Source: Rhodocyclaceae bacterium UBA2346
GTDB lineage: Bacteria; Pseudomonadota; Gammaproteobacteria; Burkholderiales; Rhodocyclaceae
Length of the DNA: 39,213 bases
NCBI GenBank assembly: GCA_002344625.1
Contig: DDUE01000009.1
Coordinates: 1-39,213, forward strand
Direction: 5' to 3'
Part shown: positions 17,369-25,214 of the stretch, piece by piece
Numbering within the stretch: position 1 is the stretch's first letter
How the letters are laid out: every line of letters begins with the position of its first letter
Position numbers and translations under genes: made by a program
The notes under the pieces: generated by a model
Databases searched by the model: none
The model's input: only the letters and a program-made list of their open reading frames with translations
Told to the model about the DNA's origin: nothing

Positions 17369-18550
17369 ATGACCGAAGAGGCGCCGCGCCCCATTCCGAA
17401 GGTGCTGATCATTGATGATTCGCGCATGGTGCGTGCGTCGATCATCAAGCACATCCGCGGGCGCTTCGAGTTCCGTGAAGAGGCGGACGGCGAGGCGGGT
17501 TGGCAGGCGCTCGTCGTCGACCCGTCGGTCGAGGTGGTGCTGACCGACATCGGCATGCCGCAGCTCGACGGCTACGGCTTGCTCGAGCGCATTCGCAGTT
17601 CCAAGCTGCCGCGGCTGCAGCATATTCCGGTGATCGTGATTTCGGGCGACGAAGACGATGCGGCGCGCGAGAAGGCACGCCTGCTCGGCGCCGACGACTT
17701 CATCACCAAGGGCATCAGTACCACCGAGTTGCTGGCGCGTCTCGATTCGATGTCGCGCCTGGCCCAGACCCGCCGCGATCTCGAAGAGAGCCGCGCGGCG
17801 CTGGCCCAGCAGCAGGGCATGGACGCGATCACCTCGATGGTGACCGAGTCGCAGCTCAACTGGCAGGGGGCGCAGGCGCTCTGGGACGCGCGCCAGTCCG
17901 ACGGCGGCATCTCGGCCATGGTCATCGATATCGATCGCTTTGACGACATCGTGGCGCGTCACGGCATCAAGGTGGCCGAACTGGTCGCACGCAAGCTCTC
18001 GCGCATTCTCACCGCCAAGGTTCGCCAGGAGGATGCCGTGGCGCAACTCGGTCCGGGGCGTTTCGCCGTCCTGTCGCCGGTGTCCGACGCCCTGAGCTGC
18101 TGTGCCTTCGCGCTGCGGCTGCAAAAGGCGATCCGCAAGCTGGTGATGACGTACCGCGAGGACCGGATCCGGATCTCGGTTTCGGCCGGCGTCGCGAGTT
18201 CCGGTTCCGATTCGGCGCAGACGGTCAACCACCTGATCGGCGTCGCCGTTCAGCGTGTTGCCGAAGGGGCGCGGGCAGGGGGCGGACGTGTCGTCGGCGA
18301 CAACGGCGAGGTGAACGATGACGAGGTCGAACGTGCGCTCAGGCAGTCGCTCAGTATCGACCAGATGCTGTTGCGCCTCGCGATGGGCGACGCGACCGAA
18401 GCGCGCGGACAATTGCCGGAGATCCTTGCTCGGCTGATGCCCCTGCTCGAGCTGATCGAGTCGGAATTGTGCTGCGGCATACCCGTCGCTGCCTTGGCAT
18501 CCATCAAGACGGACCCGCATGTGCGCGGAGATGACAAGAGGGAGGCATGA
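17369..18550 (+). CDS. Response regulator with a degenerate GGDEF domain
   Basis: The protein has 393 residues. The receiver domain (about 12-130) has the acidic pair in LIIDDS and phospho-acceptor D60 in LTDIGMPQLDGYG. A GGDEF-fold domain follows (about 155-310). The active-site loop is GPGRF (228-232) instead of GGDEF, so cyclase activity is unlikely. The allosteric I-site RxxD is intact as R219-Q-E-D222 at exactly the canonical five-residue distance, so c-di-GMP binding is plausible. A helical tail of about 80 residues ends the protein. ATG 17369 is my start; TTG 17351 is possible, and neither has a good ribosome-binding site. The gene sits between acuI and prpE, with no kinase gene beside it. 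Confidence 0.82.
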   Translation: MTEEAPRPIPKVLIIDDSRMVRASIIKHIRGRFEFREEADGEAGWQALVVDPSVEVVLTDIGMPQLDGYGLLERIRSSKLPRLQHIPVIVISGDEDDAAREKARLLGADDFITKGISTTELLARLDSMSRLAQTRRDLEESRAALAQQQGMDAITSMVTESQLNWQGAQALWDARQSDGGISAMVIDIDRFDDIVARHGIKVAELVARKLSRILTAKVRQEDAVAQLGPGRFAVLSPVSDALSCCAFALRLQKAIRKLVMTYREDRIRISVSAGVASSGSDSAQTVNHLIGVAVQRVAEGARAGGGRVVGDNGEVNDDEVERALRQSLSIDQMLLRLAMGDATEARGQLPEILARLMPLLELIESELCCGIPVAALASIKTDPHVRGDDKREA

Positions 18551-18615
18551 TCTCCCCGACTGCAGTAGAGTGGCAACAAGAACAGGGGGGCGCCGGCCGA
18601 TGCCGGTGCGCACGG

Positions 18616-18645
18616 TTCACCCCGTAGGTGTGACAGCAATACACT
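18616..18645 (+). promoter_or_regulatory. Possible promoter of prpE
   Basis: TTCACC (18616-18621) and TACACT (18640-18645) are separated by 18 bases and each match four of six consensus bases. They lie just upstream of the prpE ribosome-binding site. This is weak sequence evidence only. Confidence 0.25.
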
Positions 18646-18671
18646 AGGGAACATAAAAGGGAGAGGAAAGT

Positions 18672-20564
18672 ATGTCCAAGTACACAGAGTTTCATCGCCG
18701 TTCCATTGAAGATCGCGACGCCTTCTGGGCGGAGCAAGGCAAGCTGGTGCATTGGAACAAGCCTGCCGAGAAGATCTGCGATTTTTCCAGGCCGCCGTTC
18801 GTCAAATGGTTCAAGGGGGGCGAGACCAACCTGTGCTACAACGCGGTCGATCGGCATGCCGCCAAGCGGCCCGACGACAACGCGCTGATCTACATATCCA
18901 CCGAGACCAACGAAGAGAAGGTTTATTCGTTTGCCGAGCTGCAGCGTGAAGTGGAGCGCATGGCGGCGATCTACCAGGACCTCGGCGTCAAGCGCGGGGA
19001 CCGCGTGCTGATCTATATGCCGATGATCGCCGAGGCATGTTTCGCGATGCTTGCGTGCGCGCGCATCGGTGCGATTCATTCGGTCGTGTTCGGCGGCTTC
19101 GCGGCCGGTTCGCTCGCGACGCGCATCGACGATGCCAAGCCGGTGCTGATGGTCAGCTCCGATGCCGGCATGCGCAATGGCAAGCCGGTGCCCTACAAGC
19201 ACCTGGTCGATGAGGCATGCAAGCTCGCCGAATTCCCGCCGGCCAAGGTCCTGATCATCGACCGTGGCCTGGACAAGGGCTTCCCGCGCGTCGAGGGTCG
19301 CGATGTCGACTATGCCGAGTTGCGGACCAAACACCTTGACGCCGCCGTCCCGGTTACCTGGCTCGAGTCCTCGGAGCCGAGCTACATCCTGTATACCTCG
19401 GGCACGACCGGCAAGCCCAAGGGCGTGCAGCGCGACACCGGCGGTTATTCGGTTGCCCTGGCGGCTTCGATGAAGAACATCTTCACCGGCGGCGAGGGCG
19501 AGACCATGTTCTCGACCTCGGACATCGGCTGGGTGGTCGGCCATAGCTACATCATCTACGGCCCCCTGCTTGCGGGTATGGCGACCATCATGTACGAGGG
19601 GACGCCGTTGCGGCCCGATGCCGGTATCTGGTGGCAGATCGTCGAGAAGTACAAGGTCACGGTCATGTTCTCGGCGCCGACGGCGGTGCGCGTGCTGAAG
19701 AAACAGGATCCGGCCTTCCTCAAGAAGCACGATCTTTCGTCGCTCAAGGCCTTGTTCCTGGCGGGGGAGCCGCTCGACGAGACTTCCCACCAGTGGATCA
19801 TGGAAGAACTTGGCATTCCGGTCATCGACAACTACTGGCAGACCGAGACCGGCTGGCCGATGCTGGCGGTCTGCCGCGGGGTCGAGGACAGCAAGATCAA
19901 GCTCGGCTCGCCCGCGTTCCCGGTCTATGGCTTCGATCTGCGCATCTATCGTGAAGACGGCACGGAGTGCGGTGCCAACGAGAAGGGTATCGTCGGGATC
20001 GTGCCGCCGCTGCCGCCGGGCTGCCTGTCGACGGTGTGGGGCCAGGACGATCGTTTCGTCTCGACCTATTTCAGCCTGTTTACCGATCCGGTGGTGTATT
20101 CGTCCTCGGACTGGGGCATCAAGGACGAGAATGGCTACCACACCATCCTCGGGCGCATGGACGATGTCATCAACGTCGCCGGTCACCGTCTTGGCACGCG
20201 TGAAATCGAAGAGGCGGTGCAAACCCATCCCGCCATCGCTGAGGTCGCGGTCGTCGGGGTCCATGACGAGCTCAAGGGCCAGATGCCGATGGCCTTCGCC
20301 GTGGTCAAGGATGCGAGCACCGTGGATACGGCCGAGAAGCGCGCGGTACTCGAGAAGGAGGTGATGAAGAAGGTCGACGAGAGCCTGGGTGCGATCGCCC
20401 GCCCGGGTCGGGTGCTGTTCATCAACGGCTTGCCCAAGACCCGCTCGGGCAAGATGCTGCGCCGTTCCATCCAGGCGCTGGCCGAAGGGCGCGATGCGGG
20501 TGATCTGACCACGATCGACGATCCGAGCACGCTCGACCAGATCAAGGCGGCACTCGCGAAGTAA
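18672..20564 (+). CDS. prpE: Propionyl-CoA synthetase PrpE
   Basis: This is a 630-residue acyl-adenylate-forming enzyme that activates propionate with ATP and CoA. The AMP-binding motif is YTSGTTGKPKGVQRDTGG, a feature of the PrpE branch. Further motifs are DNYWQTETGWPM, and the C-terminal KTRSGKMLRR with the catalytic Lys594. The first residues (FHRRSIEDRDAFWAEQ) match the ACAS N-terminal domain. GAGAGGA precedes the ATG at a good distance. Acetyl-CoA synthetase (Acs) is the alternative, but the overall pattern and length fit PrpE better. A strong terminator follows, so the unit ends here. Confidence 0.92.
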   Translation: MSKYTEFHRRSIEDRDAFWAEQGKLVHWNKPAEKICDFSRPPFVKWFKGGETNLCYNAVDRHAAKRPDDNALIYISTETNEEKVYSFAELQREVERMAAIYQDLGVKRGDRVLIYMPMIAEACFAMLACARIGAIHSVVFGGFAAGSLATRIDDAKPVLMVSSDAGMRNGKPVPYKHLVDEACKLAEFPPAKVLIIDRGLDKGFPRVEGRDVDYAELRTKHLDAAVPVTWLESSEPSYILYTSGTTGKPKGVQRDTGGYSVALAASMKNIFTGGEGETMFSTSDIGWVVGHSYIIYGPLLAGMATIMYEGTPLRPDAGIWWQIVEKYKVTVMFSAPTAVRVLKKQDPAFLKKHDLSSLKALFLAGEPLDETSHQWIMEELGIPVIDNYWQTETGWPMLAVCRGVEDSKIKLGSPAFPVYGFDLRIYREDGTECGANEKGIVGIVPPLPPGCLSTVWGQDDRFVSTYFSLFTDPVVYSSSDWGIKDENGYHTILGRMDDVINVAGHRLGTREIEEAVQTHPAIAEVAVVGVHDELKGQMPMAFAVVKDASTVDTAEKRAVLEKEVMKKVDESLGAIARPGRVLFINGLPKTRSGKMLRRSIQALAEGRDAGDLTTIDDPSTLDQIKAALAK

Positions 20565-20618
20565 GCTGGTGTCGTCCCGGGTGCGGGAGTCTCCGTGCCC
20601 GGGCGCTGTCTTGCCAAA

Positions 20619-20644
20619 AAAGGCCGCCGATTCAGGCGGCCTTT
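20619..20644. terminator. Bidirectional terminator between prpE and the kinase gene
   Basis: The arms AAAGGCCGCC (20619-20628) and GGCGGCCTTT (20635-20644) form a perfect 10-bp stem around a six-base loop. A-rich sequence on the left and T-rich on the right let it work for both convergent genes. Confidence 0.88.
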
Positions 20645-20666
20645 CTGTATTTTCCGTAGCTGCGGT

Positions 20667-21959
20667 TCAGACGTTCGCGATACGTGAGTTGGCGAGCGAG
20701 AGCCGGGTCGATAGCACTTCGAGGAACGCCTTGTAGAAGTGCATCCGACAGGTGTCGGAGGCGCGTTGCAGGGTCTTCGCTCCGATGCGCACGACGCTCA
20801 CGTCGGTCACGGCCTCGACCGACGCCGAACGCACACCGCCGCCGGCGGAGAAAAGCGCCATCTCGCCGAAGCAATCGCCGGGGGTCAGCAGATTGAGGAG
20901 CTTGCCGCGCTTCTTCACCCGGGCTTCGCCCGCAGCCAGGAAGCAGAAGTGATCGCCGGCCTCGCCTTCCTTCATGATCACCGCGCCCGGCTGTTCACGG
21001 TGCCATTTCGAGAAACCCACGACTTCCCAGATCTCGACGTCGGAAAACTCACGAAAGAACCCGAGCTCACGCAGGGTCTGGAATTTTTCGGTATCGGCGA
21101 TCGAGGTGGTGTCGAGATTGAGCATGCGGCTGCGAAACGCGCGTGCCAGATCTTGTGAGAACTCGGACCAGTCCTGGTAGCGGCGGTCGAGGTCGCGCTC
21201 CATGGCGCGCCTCACGATCGCATCGAGTGCCGGCGGCACGCCGACGCGCAGTTCCGAGGGGGCCGGCGCGATCTCGTGCGCGATCTTGTAGATCAAGCTG
21301 TAATTGTTGTCGCTCTCGAACGGCAGGCGTCCGGTGAGTAGCTGATACATCACCACGCCCAGTGAATAGATGTCGGTGCGCTGGTCGACCGGCATCTCGC
21401 GCACTTGCTGCGGCGACATGTAGGCGGGCGAGCCGACACCGGCAACCTGGGTCGTGTCGCTTGCGGTCTGGAAGGCGGCGCCGAAATCCGAAAGCTTGAT
21501 GTCCTGTCCGTCGGGCGACGCGAGCAGGATGTTGGCGGGCTTGATGTCGCGATGGGTGATGCCGTGGTGAAACGCGTAGTCGAGGGCGCGCGTACACTTG
21601 AAAATGATCTCGACCAGGCGCTCGAACGGCAGCAGCCGATCGGGCGAGGCAAATCGCTCCAGCGTGCCGCCGGGAACGTATTCCATCACCACGAAAGCTT
21701 CGTCCTGATCCACCGACGCGTCGAAAATCTGCACGATGTGCGGGTGGTTGAGCTTGCCCGCCAGCGATGCTTCGTTCATGAGCAGATGGCGATAGAGCTG
21801 CCCGCGGTCGCGGTCGCGCAGCATTTCGGGGTGGAGTTGCTTGAGCGCGACCTCGCGACGTGTAAATGGGTCGTAGGCAAGGTATACGAGACTCGTCGCC
21901 CCTTCGCCGATCAGGCGCCGGATCTCGTACTTGCCGATCTTGGTCGCGGGGGCGCTCAC
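20667..21959 (-). CDS. Serine/threonine protein kinase fused to a cyclic-nucleotide-binding domain
   Basis: This is a 430-residue cytoplasmic protein. An intact Hanks-type kinase domain (about 8-275) has the glycine loop GEGATSLV, Lys40, the alphaC Glu63, catalytic HRDIKPAN with Asp138 and Asn143, and DFG at 158-160. From about residue 300 a CNB domain follows; its phosphate-binding cassette FGEMAL...RSASV keeps the ligand residues E366 and R377. The order kinase-CNB is the reverse of eukaryotic PKG. There is no membrane segment or PASTA domain. The GTG start at 21959 lies 15 bases after the argH stop on the same strand, so it is probably transcribed with argH. Substrates and the nucleotide ligand are unknown. 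Confidence 0.88.
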   Translation of the reverse strand: MSAPATKIGKYEIRRLIGEGATSLVYLAYDPFTRREVALKQLHPEMLRDRDRGQLYRHLLMNEASLAGKLNHPHIVQIFDASVDQDEAFVVMEYVPGGTLERFASPDRLLPFERLVEIIFKCTRALDYAFHHGITHRDIKPANILLASPDGQDIKLSDFGAAFQTASDTTQVAGVGSPAYMSPQQVREMPVDQRTDIYSLGVVMYQLLTGRLPFESDNNYSLIYKIAHEIAPAPSELRVGVPPALDAIVRRAMERDLDRRYQDWSEFSQDLARAFRSRMLNLDTTSIADTEKFQTLRELGFFREFSDVEIWEVVGFSKWHREQPGAVIMKEGEAGDHFCFLAAGEARVKKRGKLLNLLTPGDCFGEMALFSAGGGVRSASVEAVTDVSVVRIGAKTLQRASDTCRMHFYKAFLEVLSTRLSLANSRIANV

Positions 21960-21974
21960 GCAGATCGTCCCGCG

Positions 21975-23372
21975 CTAGGCCAGCGACCGGCGCGCATGCC
22001 CGATCGCGGCGCGCACCGCGGCGGGTGCGGTGCCGCCGGCATGGGCGCGCGATTCGAGCGAGCCCTCGACCGTGAGCACGGCAAAGACGTCGTCGCCGAT
22101 GAGGTTCGAAAACGCCTGCAGCTCGGCGAGACTGAAATCCGGCAGATCGCAACCGCGCGACTCCGCCGCGCGCACCGCCAGCGCGACGGCTTCATGCGCA
22201 TCGCGAAACGGCAGGCCCTTCTTCACCAGGTAGTCCGCGAGATCGGTCGCGGTGGCGTAACCCTGCTTGAGCGCGGCGCGCATCGCGTCGGGCTTGACCC
22301 GGATGCCGGTGATCATGTCGGCGTAGATGCGCAGGGTGTCGATGACCGTATCGGCGGTATCGAACAGCGGCTCCTTGTCTTCCTGGTTGTCCTTGTTGTA
22401 GGCGAGCGGCTGGCCCTTCATCAGTGTCAGCAGCGCGATGAGGCTGCCGTTGACGCGCCCGGTCTTGCCGCGCACCAGTTCGGGAACATCGGGGTTTTTC
22501 TTCTGCGGCATGATGCTGGAACCGGTGCAGAATCGGTCGGCGAGGTCGATGAAGCCGAAACGCGGGCTCATCCACAGGATCAGTTCTTCGGACAGGCGCG
22601 ACAAATGCATCATCAGCAGCGACGCCGCCGCGCAGAACTCGATCGCGAAATCGCGATCGCTGACCGCGTCGAGCGAGTTGGCACAGATCTCCTCGAACCC
22701 GAGCTCGCGCGCCACGAAGGCCCGGTCGATCGGATAGCTGGTGCCGGCCAGCGCGGCGCTGCCCAGCGGCAGCCGGTTCACGCGCCGGCGCGCATCCTGA
22801 AAACGTTCGGCGTCGCGCCGGGTCATCTCGAAATAGGCCATCAGGTGATGGCCGAAGGTGACCGGCTGGGCGACCTGCAGATGGGTGAAGCCGGGCATCG
22901 GGGTTGCAGCGTGCGCTTCCGCGACATCGAGGAGGTTCTTCTGGAATTCGCCGATCAGGGCGACAATCTGGTCGATCGCGTCGCGCAGCCAGAGGCGGAT
23001 GTCGGTCGCGACCTGATCGTTGCGGCTGCGGCCGGTGTGCAGGCGTTTGCCGGCGTCTCCCACCAGCGCGGTCAAGCGTTTTTCGATATTGAGGTGTACG
23101 TCTTCGTCGTCGAGGCTCCAGCCGAACTCGCCGCGTTCGATCTCGTCCAGAATCCGGCTCAGGCCCGATTCGATGCTGGCCAGATCCTGGGCCGAGATGA
23201 TGCCCTGGGCGGTGAGCATCCGCGCGTGCGCGCGCGAACCCCGGATGTCCTGGGTCGCCATGCGCCGATCGAAGAAGACCGAGGCGGTATAGCGCTTGAC
23301 CAAGTCGGAAACCGGCTCCGAAAAGCGTCCGGACCAGGTCTTGGCGGATTGCGGTGTTGAAGTGTCTGTCAT
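21975..23372 (-). CDS. argH: Argininosuccinate lyase
   Basis: This enzyme splits argininosuccinate into arginine and fumarate, the last step of arginine synthesis. It is 465 residues, the normal length. The N-terminal KTWSGRF is typical, as are [13 protein letters not shown] and the catalytic-loop signature [12 protein letters not shown] with the serines at 285-286. I chose the ATG at 23372; the frame extends 67 codons further upstream but that part is low-quality and overlaps the opposite gene's start region. The kinase gene follows on the same strand after 15 bases. Confidence 0.96.
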   Translation of the reverse strand: MTDTSTPQSAKTWSGRFSEPVSDLVKRYTASVFFDRRMATQDIRGSRAHARMLTAQGIISAQDLASIESGLSRILDEIERGEFGWSLDDEDVHLNIEKRLTALVGDAGKRLHTGRSRNDQVATDIRLWLRDAIDQIVALIGEFQKNLLDVAEAHAATPMPGFTHLQVAQPVTFGHHLMAYFEMTRRDAERFQDARRRVNRLPLGSAALAGTSYPIDRAFVARELGFEEICANSLDAVSDRDFAIEFCAAASLLMMHLSRLSEELILWMSPRFGFIDLADRFCTGSSIMPQKKNPDVPELVRGKTGRVNGSLIALLTLMKGQPLAYNKDNQEDKEPLFDTADTVIDTLRIYADMITGIRVKPDAMRAALKQGYATATDLADYLVKKGLPFRDAHEAVALAVRAAESRGCDLPDFSLAELQAFSNLIGDDVFAVLTVEGSLESRAHAGGTAPAAVRAAIGHARRSLA

Positions 23373-23375
23373 AAT
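23367..23375 (+). promoter_or_regulatory. Possible extended -10 promoter of algZ
   Basis: TGTCATAAT is an extended -10 element (TGn plus CATAAT, five of six consensus). It overlaps the argH start codon on the other strand. Its transcript would start near 23382, which favours the downstream algZ start at 23439. Confidence 0.28.
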
Positions 23376-23438
23376 GGCGTAATGCGAACCGATGGCAGCA
23401 GCGCCGCAAGGCGCGCGCTTTGGGTGAAGTCGAGTCGA

Positions 23439-24452
23439 ATGGAAAGTATAAAGCAAAAGCTTGATCGGACTGGACCGCAACGGCTGCTTCCGGACTTTCG
23501 CAATCTGGGCGTGGTCTTGCGCGTTCTGGTGCTGGTGAATCTGCTTGGTCTTGCCACCGTGCTCGTCCAGCATTCGACCATGGCCGGCCTGGGCGACGCA
23601 CTGCTGCGCATGGCCGGGGGGCTCGAACTGCCCTTGTTCGTTGCGATCCTGATTCTCTACCTGCTGCAGCCATGGCTGGCACGCCTGTCTTGTTGGCTGT
23701 GGCGACTGCTGCTGCTGGTGATCGTGACGGGTGTCGTGGTCGTCGTCACCGTGCTGGGCAGTGGCGAGCAGGCGGCGTGGCGTGCCATCGCATGGGGCCT
23801 CGCGGCCTGCGTCGTGTGCATGGCCTATCTCGACTGCCGCAGCCAGCGCTTCTCACCCGCGCTCACCGAGGCGCGTCTGATGGCGCTCACTGCTCGGATT
23901 CGTCCGCATTTCTTTTTCAATGCGCTCAATGGCGTGCTTGGCGTGATTCGCTCGGACCCGCGTCGAGCGGAGCGCACGCTCGAAGAACTGGCCGAACTGT
24001 TTCGCGTGCTGATGCGCGACAATCGCAATCTGGTGCCGCTGGCCGACGAAATCCGCCTGTGCGAACGCTACATCGAGGTGGAGCAGTTGCGTCTCGGGGA
24101 CCGCCTGCAGGTTGCCTGGCTGCTCGACGGCTGCCCGCGCGATGCGCTGGTGCCGCCGCTGATGCTCCAGCCCCTGCTCGAGAACGCCGTCTATCACGGT
24201 GTGGAGCCAGCGAGCGGGCCGGCCGAGCTCGTGGTGCGGGCGCGCAAGCGCGGGGGCGAGATCTGGCTGGAAGTGGAGAACCCGATGGGCGACGACGATC
24301 AGCGGCACCATGTCGGCAATCGCATGGCCATGGCCAATATCCGCGAGCGCCTGATGCTTTTCTTCGATCTCGACGCAAGACTGGAAAAGGATGTGCGCGC
24401 AGGCCGCTACCGCGTCACCATCCGCCTGCCGTACAGGAGCACGCAAAGATGA
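23439..24452 (+). CDS. algZ: Sensor histidine kinase, AlgZ/FimS (LytS) family
   Basis: This kinase should signal to the LytTR regulator whose gene overlaps it by ATGA. Four membrane helices fill roughly residues 25-135. The kinase part (PF06580) has the H-box [13 protein letters not shown] with His157, and the ATP-binding N-box [16 protein letters not shown] later glycine-rich segment ([13 protein letters not shown]) matches the atypical LytS/AlgZ ATPase fold. The frame opens at ATG 23382, but that is only 9 bases from the divergent argH start; I prefer ATG 23439 (337 residues). AlgZ/FimS in Pseudomonas controls alginate and type IV pili; the target here is not known. Confidence 0.88.
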   Translation: MESIKQKLDRTGPQRLLPDFRNLGVVLRVLVLVNLLGLATVLVQHSTMAGLGDALLRMAGGLELPLFVAILILYLLQPWLARLSCWLWRLLLLVIVTGVVVVVTVLGSGEQAAWRAIAWGLAACVVCMAYLDCRSQRFSPALTEARLMALTARIRPHFFFNALNGVLGVIRSDPRRAERTLEELAELFRVLMRDNRNLVPLADEIRLCERYIEVEQLRLGDRLQVAWLLDGCPRDALVPPLMLQPLLENAVYHGVEPASGPAELVVRARKRGGEIWLEVENPMGDDDQRHHVGNRMAMANIRERLMLFFDLDARLEKDVRAGRYRVTIRLPYRSTQR

Positions 24453-25210
24453 CCGAAGCCCCGCTGCGTGTGCTGATCGTCGATGACGAGGCCCCGGCCC
24501 GGATGCGCCTGCGAGATCTGCTGGGCGACATCGTCGCGACGCAGCCCACCGAATTGGTCGGCATGGCATCGAACGGAGTCGAGGCGCTGCGCATGCTCGA
24601 CGCGGCCGGGGCCGACGTGGTGCTGGCCGATATCCGCATGCCGGTCATGGATGGGGTCGAGCTTGCTCGCCATCTGGCGCGCCTCGAACGTCCGCCGGCA
24701 TTGATCTTCACGACGGCCTACGATGAATATGCGGTCTCCGCGTTCGAGCTTGCCGCGGCCGACTATCTCTTGAAACCGGTACGTGCCGAACGCCTGGCCG
24801 AAGCGCTCGGGCGTGCCCGCAAGCGCATGCCGGTCGATGATCAAGGGTTGTCGGCGTTGGCGCCGGGCGCGCGCCGGCATTTCAGTGTGACCGAGCGGGG
24901 GCGCATCCTGCTGGTGCCGGTCGCCGACGTGTTGTTTCTCAGGGCCGAGCAGAAGTACGTCAGCGCGATCACCTGCGCGCGCGAGTTCCTGCTCGACGAG
25001 TCGCTGGTTCAGATCGAACAGGAGTTTCCCGATCGCTTCGTGCGCATTCACCGGAACTGTCTCGTCGCGCGCGCGACGGTTGCCGGCGTGGAGCGCAGCC
25101 CCGACGAGGACGGCGAGGGCCACTGGAGCATCGTCGTCAAGGGTACGAACGAGCGCCTGCCGGTGAGCCGCCGCCAATGGCCGGCGGTGCGGCAGGCGCT
25201 TCGCCTTTAG
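24449..25210 (+). CDS. algR: LytTR response regulator, AlgR family
   Basis: This is a 253-residue DNA-binding regulator. The receiver domain (about 6-120) has the acidic pair D12/D13, phospho-acceptor D61 in VLADIRMPVMDG and the lysine in YLLKPVR. A LytTR DNA-binding domain follows (about 150-250), with FLRAEQKYVSAIT and RFVRIHRNCLV. The ATG overlaps the algZ stop, so the pair is translationally coupled. Position beside argH and the hem cluster matches the Pseudomonas algZ-algR locus. Confidence 0.92.
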   Translation: MTEAPLRVLIVDDEAPARMRLRDLLGDIVATQPTELVGMASNGVEALRMLDAAGADVVLADIRMPVMDGVELARHLARLERPPALIFTTAYDEYAVSAFELAAADYLLKPVRAERLAEALGRARKRMPVDDQGLSALAPGARRHFSVTERGRILLVPVADVLFLRAEQKYVSAITCAREFLLDESLVQIEQEFPDRFVRIHRNCLVARATVAGVERSPDEDGEGHWSIVVKGTNERLPVSRRQWPAVRQALRL

Positions 25211-25214
25211 CGTT

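Noticed and set aside
18504..20264. Minus-strand open frame (586 codons) opposite prpE
   Set aside because: The plus strand encodes a full-length PrpE with all motifs, so this frame is an antisense shadow.
21405..23360. Plus-strand open frame (651 codons) opposite the kinase and argH genes
   Set aside because: It runs across two minus-strand genes and their junction; the length reflects high GC, not coding.
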